Shown: positions 57,975-64,000 of the stretch, one piece after another
How positions within the stretch are numbered: the stretch's first letter is position 1
Layout: each line of letters starts with the position of its first letter
Source: Xanthomarina sp. F2636L
GTDB lineage: Bacteria; Bacteroidota; Bacteroidia; Flavobacteriales; Flavobacteriaceae
Assembly (NCBI RefSeq): GCF_026410195.1
Contig: NZ_JAPMLM010000074.1
Coordinates: 36,001-100,000, forward strand
Direction: 5' to 3'
Length of the DNA: 64,000 nt
Position numbers and translations under genes: made by a program
Notes under the pieces: model-generated
The model's input: only the letters and a program-made list of their open reading frames with translations
Told to the model about the DNA's origin: nothing
Database searches by the model: none

Positions 57975-60350
57975 ATGAAGATACGAATACTCTGGTTACT
58001 TGTAGTTATTAGTTTAAAATTTCACGGTCTTTTTGCTCAAGACAATGTAACCCTTAGTGGTATTGTTTCAGATATTAGCAGTAACGAAACCCTAATAGGA
58101 GTAAACATTTTAATCCCTGAATTAAAAACTGGAGCTATTACAAATGAATATGGTTTCTACTCAATAACCCTTCCTAAAGGAACTTATAATCTAGTTATTA
58201 GCTATCTAGGGTACAGCAATGTTTCCGAAACCATCTCTCTTGAAAAAAATCTAAACAAAAATTTTAGTCTATCAGAAGCCATTGAAAGTTTAAATGAAGT
58301 GCTTATTAAAGATAATGTGGAGAAACTAAATATTAAAAAGCCACAAATGAGCGTTAATTCATTGAGTTCAAATACTATTAAGCAGATTCCTGTAGTTTTT
58401 GGTGAAGCAGATGTTATTAAAGCTATTACCTTATTACCTGGTGTTACAAATGCTGGCGAAGGCTCGTCTGGATTTAATGTACGTGGTGGTGCTGCAGACC
58501 AAAACTTAATTCTTCTAGATGAAGCAACTATTTATAACTCTTCACATCTTTTTGGTTTCTTTTCTGTTTTTAATCCAGATGCCATTAAAGATTTAAAACT
58601 CTATAAAGGAGGTATTCCTGCAAGATATGGAGGACGTGTTTCTTCGGTTTTAGATATTTATCAAAAAGAAGGAAATAGTAAAAAGTTTCATGTCAATGGT
58701 GGTATTGGTTTAATATCTAGCAGACTTTTGGCCGAAGGCCCTATTAAAAAAGGAAAAGGCTCGTTTTTATTAGGAGGAAGAGCTACCTATGCACATTTGT
58801 TTCTACCTCTCTTCGATGTTGAAAACAAGGCCTATTTTTACGATTTAAACACTAAAATAAGTTATAGGTTAAATCAGAATAACAATGTGTATTTATCAGG
58901 CTATTTTGGAAGAGATGTATTAAGCTTTAATGATAGTTTTAAAAACACCTATGGTAATTCTATCTTAAATTTTAGATGGAATCATTTATTTTCAGATAAG
59001 ATATTTTCAAATCTCTCTTTAATCTATTCCGATTATTATTACGGATTAGATCTGGGTTTTATAGAATTTAATTGGAATTCTGGGATTAGAAACTTAAATC
59101 TTAAATACGATTTTAAACATTATGTAAGTAATAAAATAAAATTACAGTATGGTTTAAATAGTATCTATCATAAATTCAATCCAGGTGAAATAGAACCTTC
59201 AAATCCGGGTTCTGGAATTAATGCACAAAAATTAATAGACAAATATGCTTTCGAAAATGCTGTATATATTGATGTTGAACACAAATTAACTAATAGATTA
59301 ATGGCATCTTACGGTTTACGTTATAGTTCGTTTATACGTTTAGGACAAGACGAATTAAACATTTACGAAAATGACCAAGCAGTTATCTATAATCAAGACC
59401 TTCAAATTTATGAAAAGGCAGAACCAATTGGAACAGAAAGTTATAAACGCAGTGATATAATAGAATCTTTTGGGAATTTAGAACCTAGGCTAGCTTTAGC
59501 CTACGAATTAAATTCAAGCTCATCCATAAAAGTAAGTTATAATCGACTAAGCCAATATTTACATTTATTATCTAATACAAGTTCCCCAACACCTTTGGAT
59601 ATTTGGACGCCAAGTGGAAAATATGTAAAGCCCCAGATTTTAGATCAAGTTGCCTTGGGATATTTTAAAAACGTAAAAGACAATATGTATTCTTTAGAAG
59701 TTGAAACCTTCTATAAAAAAGTTAAAAACCGAATTGATTATATAGATGGTGCAGACTTAATTGCTAACGATGCCATAGAGCAAGTTATTTTAAATGGTGA
59801 AGCTAAAGCTTATGGATTCGAATTGCTTTTCAGAAAAAATGAAGGCCGTTTTAAGGGTTGGTTTGCCTATACTTTAGCTAATTCTCAACAGAGAACGCCA
59901 GGAATAAAACCTAACGAACCGGGAATTAATAATGGAGAATGGTACAAAACACCATACGATAAAACCCATGATATTTCAATAACAGCAAGCTACGATTTAA
60001 CAAAAAAATGGATTGTTAACATCAATTTTTTATTTCAAACAGGACAACCTGCAACCTATCCAAATGCCCAATACCAATACAACGGACTTAATATTCCTAA
60101 TTATGGCTTAAGAAATGAATACAGATTGCCTACTTACAATAGATTAGATATTTCGGCAACTTATATTCCAAAACCAGAAAAAAATAAAGGGTGGCAAAGC
60201 GAATGGGTTTTTGGAATATATAATGTGTACAACAGACGTAACGCAGCATCTATTTCATTTCAAGAAAACAGTGAAACTAGAGCAAACGAAGCTGTGAGAC
60301 TCTCTATTTTTGGAATTGTTCCTTCTGTTTCTTATAACTTCAAATTTTAA
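57975..60350 (+). CDS. TonB-dependent receptor with carboxypeptidase-regulatory-like domain
   Basis: A 791-aa outer-membrane transporter. It has a signal peptide (1-21, ends GLFAQ) and a CarboxypepD-regulatory-like beta domain (about 23-105, with GVNILIPELKTGAITNEYGF). The plug domain is about 120-230 (VNSLSSNTIKQIPV, GFNVRGGAADQNLILLDEA), and a 22-strand-type beta barrel runs to the end with a terminal Phe (SYNFKF). It takes up a specific substrate, driven by TonB. The DUF4249 lipoprotein gene follows at once, a common receptor/lipoprotein pairing in Flavobacteriia. The substrate is unknown. Confidence 0.93.
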   Translation: MKIRILWLLVVISLKFHGLFAQDNVTLSGIVSDISSNETLIGVNILIPELKTGAITNEYGFYSITLPKGTYNLVISYLGYSNVSETISLEKNLNKNFSLSEAIESLNEVLIKDNVEKLNIKKPQMSVNSLSSNTIKQIPVVFGEADVIKAITLLPGVTNAGEGSSGFNVRGGAADQNLILLDEATIYNSSHLFGFFSVFNPDAIKDLKLYKGGIPARYGGRVSSVLDIYQKEGNSKKFHVNGGIGLISSRLLAEGPIKKGKGSFLLGGRATYAHLFLPLFDVENKAYFYDLNTKISYRLNQNNNVYLSGYFGRDVLSFNDSFKNTYGNSILNFRWNHLFSDKIFSNLSLIYSDYYYGLDLGFIEFNWNSGIRNLNLKYDFKHYVSNKIKLQYGLNSIYHKFNPGEIEPSNPGSGINAQKLIDKYAFENAVYIDVEHKLTNRLMASYGLRYSSFIRLGQDELNIYENDQAVIYNQDLQIYEKAEPIGTESYKRSDIIESFGNLEPRLALAYELNSSSSIKVSYNRLSQYLHLLSNTSSPTPLDIWTPSGKYVKPQILDQVALGYFKNVKDNMYSLEVETFYKKVKNRIDYIDGADLIANDAIEQVILNGEAKAYGFELLFRKNEGRFKGWFAYTLANSQQRTPGIKPNEPGINNGEWYKTPYDKTHDISITASYDLTKKWIVNINFLFQTGQPATYPNAQYQYNGLNIPNYGLRNEYRLPTYNRLDISATYIPKPEKNKGWQSEWVFGIYNVYNRRNAASISFQENSETRANEAVRLSIFGIVPSVSYNFKF

Positions 60351-60354
60351 TAAA

Positions 60355-61173
60355 ATGAAACAAAAATTTATAATAGTAGTTGTTTTATTAGTCAGTTTTT
60401 TTTCTTGTGAAGATGTCATCGATGTCGATGTACCAACTTCAGAACCTCGTTTAGTAATAGATGCTTCTATCAATTGGTTTAAAGGAACTACAGGAAATGA
60501 GCAATTTATAAAATTAACTTTAACGGCACCATATTTTGACGATGGTGTTCCTCCTGCAAACAACGCATTAGTAACTGTTGAAGACCAAAACAATAATGTT
60601 TTTGAATTTATAGAAGATGAAAACTCAGGTTACTATTACAATAACAATTTTATTACAGAAATAAATGGAGTCTACAATTTAACCATCGTTTATGAAAATG
60701 AAACATATATTGGAACTGAAACTCTTTTAGCTGTTCCTGAAATTGAGTTTGTAGAACAAAATTTAGAAGGTGGCATTACGGGAGAAGACACAGAAATTAA
60801 AGCCTATTTTACAGATCCTGCAAATGAAGAAAATTATTATTTCTTCGAGTTTATCCCAAACACACCAGTAATTCCTACGCTTGATACTTTTAAAGATGAG
60901 TTTGTAAATGGGAACCAAGTGTTTGGTTTTTATGTGGAAGAAGAATTAAATCCTGGAGATGAAGTGCTAATAAAGAATCATGGTGTTTCTAAACGGTTTT
61001 ACGAGTTTATGTATGTTTTATTACAACAAACAGGATCAGCTGGTGGTCCTTTTGAAACTCAACCTGCAACCGTTCGAGGAAACTGTATGAATATTACAAA
61101 TCCAGAAAACTATCCTTTTGGCTATTTTAGACTTTCAGAAGTTTCACAAGTTAATTACGTCATTCAACCATAA
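60355..61173 (+). CDS. DUF4249 lipoprotein
   Basis: A 272-aa lipoprotein whose signal peptide ends in VSFFSC (Cys18). The mature part has the N-terminal segment VIDVDVPTSEPRLVIDASI typical of DUF4249, followed by beta-rich regions. It is 4 bases after the TonB receptor and probably lids or assists the transporter as SusD-like proteins do; this analogy is inference. I start at the ATG at 60355, which gives a proper lipoprotein signal. The frame is open 15 codons further upstream, but that overlaps the receptor. Confidence 0.85.
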   Translation: MKQKFIIVVVLLVSFFSCEDVIDVDVPTSEPRLVIDASINWFKGTTGNEQFIKLTLTAPYFDDGVPPANNALVTVEDQNNNVFEFIEDENSGYYYNNNFITEINGVYNLTIVYENETYIGTETLLAVPEIEFVEQNLEGGITGEDTEIKAYFTDPANEENYYFFEFIPNTPVIPTLDTFKDEFVNGNQVFGFYVEEELNPGDEVLIKNHGVSKRFYEFMYVLLQQTGSAGGPFETQPATVRGNCMNITNPENYPFGYFRLSEVSQVNYVIQP

Positions 61174-61216
61174 ATAAGAAACACAAGAATATGCTTTTAG
61201 AGATTTAAAAAAGCTG

Positions 61217-61224
61217 TATTTTTG
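61217..61224 (+). promoter_or_regulatory. Possible -7 box for murQ
   Basis: TATTTTTG matches TAnnTTTG only 5 bases before the murQ ATG, which would give a leaderless or nearly leaderless mRNA. Confidence 0.3.
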
Positions 61225-61229
61225 AAGGT

Positions 61230-62048
61230 ATGGAATTCACAAAAACAACAGAGCTAAACTCAAACCATAATCATCTAGAAAAGATGACGATTCAGGAATT
61301 ATTATCGAATATTAATCTTGAAGATAAAACAGTTCCACTTGCAGTAGAAAAAGCCTTACCTCAAATTGAAGTATTAGTTAATCATATTGTTGAAAAACTT
61401 GAAAATGGTGGTCGTTTATTTTATATAGGAGCTGGTACTAGTGGCAGATTAGGCATCCTTGATGCTTCGGAATGTCCACCAACTTTTGGCGTGTCTCAGG
61501 ATTTAGTAATTGGTTTAATTGCAGGTGGAGATATGGCTATAAGAAAAGCTGTTGAAAACGCCGAAGACTCTCTTACACAAGGTTGGGAAGATCTTCAAAA
61601 ATATCATATTTCAAATAAGGATGTCGTTATTGGCATTGCAGCTTCTGGAACAACACCTTATGTTATTCAAGCTCTCAAAGTATGTAATAACAACAATATT
61701 ATTACTGGCTGTATAACCTGTAATAAAAATAGTCCATTATCTCTTGCAGCAAAATTCCCAATTGAAGTAGTTGTTGGACCTGAGTTTATAACTGGAAGTT
61801 CTAGAATGAAAGCTGGAACTGCACAAAAACTTGTACTTAATATGATAACTACTACAACCATGGTGAAGTTAGGTCATGTAATAGGGAACAAAATGGTAGA
61901 TATGCAACTAAGCAATAATAAGCTTGTTGAAAGAGGTACAAAAATGATTATGGATGAACTAGATATTTCTGAAGAAAAAGCTTTAAAACTTTTAATGAAA
62001 TACAAAAATGTTCGCGAAGCAATAAAAAACTATAAAAATGGAAACTAA
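61230..62048 (+). CDS. murQ: N-acetylmuramic acid 6-phosphate etherase
   Basis: Cleaves the lactyl ether of MurNAc-6-phosphate to give GlcNAc-6-phosphate in cell-wall recycling. The 272-aa SIS-fold protein has GRLFYIGAGTSGRLGILDASECPPTFG (about 61-87; the GxSGR loop binds the sugar phosphate), VIGIAASGTTPYV near 133 and a TGSSRMKAGTAQKL loop near 190. Complete. No anmK or nag genes are adjacent. The following small gene overlaps its end by 11 bases. Confidence 0.95.
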   Translation: MEFTKTTELNSNHNHLEKMTIQELLSNINLEDKTVPLAVEKALPQIEVLVNHIVEKLENGGRLFYIGAGTSGRLGILDASECPPTFGVSQDLVIGLIAGGDMAIRKAVENAEDSLTQGWEDLQKYHISNKDVVIGIAASGTTPYVIQALKVCNNNNIITGCITCNKNSPLSLAAKFPIEVVVGPEFITGSSRMKAGTAQKLVLNMITTTTMVKLGHVIGNKMVDMQLSNNKLVERGTKMIMDELDISEEKALKLLMKYKNVREAIKNYKNGN

Positions 62049-62280
62049 AAGAACCGATAAAGATATTCTTGTAAAAGGCTTAAAAAAGATGGGATTTTCT
62101 CTAGTTTGTATGTTTCTTGGTCCAACTCTGATGTATATAGCTTTTAGCAACCAAGAAAAAACACTCTACATCCCACTTTTAATTGCTGCAATATTAATTT
62201 GTATTCTTGCCGTTTATTTGGCTTTTATGGGCTTAAAAACCATTATGGATAGCATGTTCGGTAAACCACCTTCAAAGTAA
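62038..62280 (+). CDS. DUF6095-type small membrane protein
   Basis: An 80-aa protein with two hydrophobic segments (about 19-36 and 45-67) and short charged ends. It matches small flavobacterial proteins of the DUF6095 type, of unknown function. It overlaps murQ by 11 bases and is translated in another frame, so it is probably coupled to murQ. A role alongside cell-wall recycling is only suggested by location. Confidence 0.72.
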   Translation: METKRTDKDILVKGLKKMGFSLVCMFLGPTLMYIAFSNQEKTLYIPLLIAAILICILAVYLAFMGLKTIMDSMFGKPPSK

Positions 62281-62319
62281 TATAATTTCAGAATATTTTT
62301 TCTTTATCTTAAAAAACCT

Positions 62320-64000
62320 CTAATTATTTAAGTTCTCCAAAACCAAACGTATTTCCCCATAAGAATATTTTTCATCCAATTGATGTTTTAAATCTGATAG
62401 ATTTTCAAATGTTATTTTAGGGATGATTTCTTTTAGTTCTTTATAATGAGTTTCAGACATTAAGTCCGTAATTTTAATTTCTTTTGATGGAATAAAATTC
62501 GCCAAATGTCCGAAAATAGTGTTCTCATTTAATCCTCTTTCATCTGCTATATCATGAATACTTTTACCTGCTTTAAATAAGTCTAGAGATACTTTTTTAG
62601 TGTCTACTTTCTTTTTACTAGTTGTTTCAAAATCCATTTCAATATTAAAATCTTGAGGCAAATCAATATTATTTTCATCACAATAATCACTAATAACTTC
62701 TAAGATAGCACCTCCATATTTTTCAACACGTACTTTTCCCATCCCATTAATTAACAAAAGCTCTTTTTGAGAAGTTGGCAATGTTTCGCACATCTCATAC
62801 AAGGACTTTTGATTGAATATTTGATAGTGAAGCAAATTGTTTTCTGTAGCAATATCATTTCTCAAAGTTCTAAGCAACTCAAATAGTTCGACGTTCGACG
62901 TTCCTTCTATAACAGTTTTTCTTTTCTTTTTAGGTTTTTCTTTAGTAATAAATGCAGACTTAGCACGTAATTCTAAAAATTTACTACTACTAAATCCATT
63001 ACTCAACTCTTTAAAATACATTAATTTGATTTCTAACAATTCTTCAATTAAACCAATATGTTTTTCAAGATCCTTTTCAATTTCTTTGTTATCTGTGGTA
63101 TAACTAATAGCATTTAAACTAGATACTATTACATCTTCGGTATGTTGCTTAAAATATTGAATAGCTTTTGTAAAACGTTCTTGGACTAAAGGGTTGTTTT
63201 CTGGAAGTTCTTGTTGACTTCCAATGTTTTTTAATTGATCTTTAAAACTGGTCTTAATTTTAAGAAAAGGAATGATGGCTTGATCTTTAATGGTTGTTAA
63301 CGGTTTATCCAGTTCTCCTTCAATACTATTTCTGTTTTTGTAATAAATATCTAACAAACGACTGATAGGATATAAAAAATTGTGAAAATTAAAAATATCC
63401 GAAATAGCATCTAATTGAAAGTCTTTTCGTGATATTTCCAAAATGCTCTCGTTTGGTGCACTTTCTTCAGAATATTTAGTGAACGAAGTAATATGATTGT
63501 CATTAATAATCTGGCTAGAATCAATTTTATTTTTAAGAATTAAACCTTCAAGAGATTTACACCTGCTTAATGCCACGTACGTTTGCCCATGAGCAAAAGC
63601 TCCTTGGGAATCTATTATGGCTTTTTCAAAAGTTAAGCCTTGACTTTTATGAATGGTAATTGCCCAAGCCAACCTTAATGGAATCTGTTTAAAAAAACCA
63701 ATTTTATCTTCTTTAATGGCCTTGGACTCTTTATCTACAGTATAAGTAATGTTTTCCCAAACTTCTGAACTTGTAGTAATATCAAAATCATCTTCAGGAC
63801 ATCTTATAACAACTTCGTCTTTATTAAGCTTAATAACCTTACCTATTTTCCCATTAAAATAACGTTTCTCTATGGAACTGTCATTTTTATTAAACATCAC
63901 TTGGGCTCCTACTTTTAGCTCTAGAAGTTCATCATTTGGAAAGGCATGTTCAGGAAACTTGCCTCCTATTTCTGCTTTATATGAAAACAATTTTGAAGGT
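62320..64000 (-). CDS. Helicase C-terminal part with HRDC and helix-turn-helix regions (partial)
   Basis: The reading frame continues past the right edge; at least 559 residues are visible. The first part contains a UvrD/RecD/PIF1-type helicase C-terminal motif (AWAITIHKSQGLTFEKAII, then TYVALSRCKSLEGL). The middle is helical. An HRDC-like domain (about FELLRTLRNDIATENNLLHY to GKVRVEKYGGAIL) lies further on, and an RQC/HTH_40-like region (KAGKSIHDIADERGLNENTI, then a GHL turn) lies near the C-terminus. The N-terminal ATPase part with Walker A must be to the right of the window. It is probably an AAA/PIF1-like DNA helicase. Confidence 0.85.
   Translation of the reverse strand, partial: PSKLFSYKAEIGGKFPEHAFPNDELLELKVGAQVMFNKNDSSIEKRYFNGKIGKVIKLNKDEVVIRCPEDDFDITTSSEVWENITYTVDKESKAIKEDKIGFFKQIPLRLAWAITIHKSQGLTFEKAIIDSQGAFAHGQTYVALSRCKSLEGLILKNKIDSSQIINDNHITSFTKYSEESAPNESILEISRKDFQLDAISDIFNFHNFLYPISRLLDIYYKNRNSIEGELDKPLTTIKDQAIIPFLKIKTSFKDQLKNIGSQQELPENNPLVQERFTKAIQYFKQHTEDVIVSSLNAISYTTDNKEIEKDLEKHIGLIEELLEIKLMYFKELSNGFSSSKFLELRAKSAFITKEKPKKKRKTVIEGTSNVELFELLRTLRNDIATENNLLHYQIFNQKSLYEMCETLPTSQKELLLINGMGKVRVEKYGGAILEVISDYCDENNIDLPQDFNIEMDFETTSKKKVDTKKVSLDLFKAGKSIHDIADERGLNENTIFGHLANFIPSKEIKITDLMSETHYKELKEIIPKITFENLSDLKHQLDEKYSYGEIRLVLENLNN

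Overview
The window is a low-GC, gene-dense stretch of chromosome from a member of the Bacteroidetes, most likely the family Flavobacteriaceae. The evidence is: four proteins with type IX secretion (T9SS) C-terminal sorting domains; a TonB-dependent receptor paired with a DUF4249 lipoprotein; a Bacteroidetes-type RpoZ and BamD; a long GAPDH; a monomeric isocitrate dehydrogenase; TAnnTTTG-type promoter boxes; and almost no Shine-Dalgarno sequences. I see no rRNA, tRNA, CRISPR array, transposase, integrase or prophage. This reads as core chromosome, not an island. Gene calls rest on family motifs read by eye.

Layout. 1-8.1 kb (+): 3-hydroxyacyl-CoA dehydrogenase, DUF1015 protein, YggS, an exonuclease/GIY-YIG nuclease whose start codon is non-canonical, a DUF3857 transglutaminase-like protein, a voltage-gated-type potassium channel and MiaA. 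8.2-13.1 kb (-): a two-component system, then coaE, ybbR-like and a glycosyltransferase with 4-base overlaps. 13.2-21.6 kb (-): three consecutive T9SS-exported multidomain surface proteins with a shared promoter architecture. 21.9-29.3 kb (-): fabI, recN, DUF4835, coaBC, rpoZ, bamD, dapA and DUF6913, a housekeeping block. 29.4-31.1 kb (+): a 5'-nucleotidase split into two genes. 31.0-37.0 kb (-): three tandem paralogous membrane proteins, then ligA, prmC and a GNAT. 37.1-44.9 kb (mostly +): ribD, HAD, DMT transporter, YigZ, a convergent thioesterase, dnaA, LMW phosphatase, a secreted sugar dehydrogenase and an RsmI-like methyltransferase. 44.9-48.9 kb (-): an envelope group (lysozyme-fold protein, DUF2279, mltG, GNAT, dapF). 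49-62.3 kb (+): HtrA protease, GAPDH, a membrane coiled-coil protein, trmD, rplS, a 0.65 kb structured non-coding gap, a pentapeptide protein, monomeric IDH, TonB receptor plus DUF4249, murQ and DUF6095. The right edge (-) holds the C-terminal part of a helicase with HRDC and helix-turn-helix regions.

The strongest unexplained signal is in the T9SS trio. All three genes carry the same upstream element: two CG-centred half-sites 20-21 bp apart. It lies exactly 41 bp from a TATTTTTA box, which itself lies 30-31 bp before the start codon. No clear -33 element is visible, and each gene, or its neighbour in the series, ends in a CCACTC/GAGTGG hairpin terminator. This looks like an activator-controlled set of surface-protein transcription units that arose by duplication. 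Other points worth checking are the missing canonical start of the exonuclease/GIY-YIG gene, the hairpin-rich gap after rplS, and the tandem membrane-protein trio.
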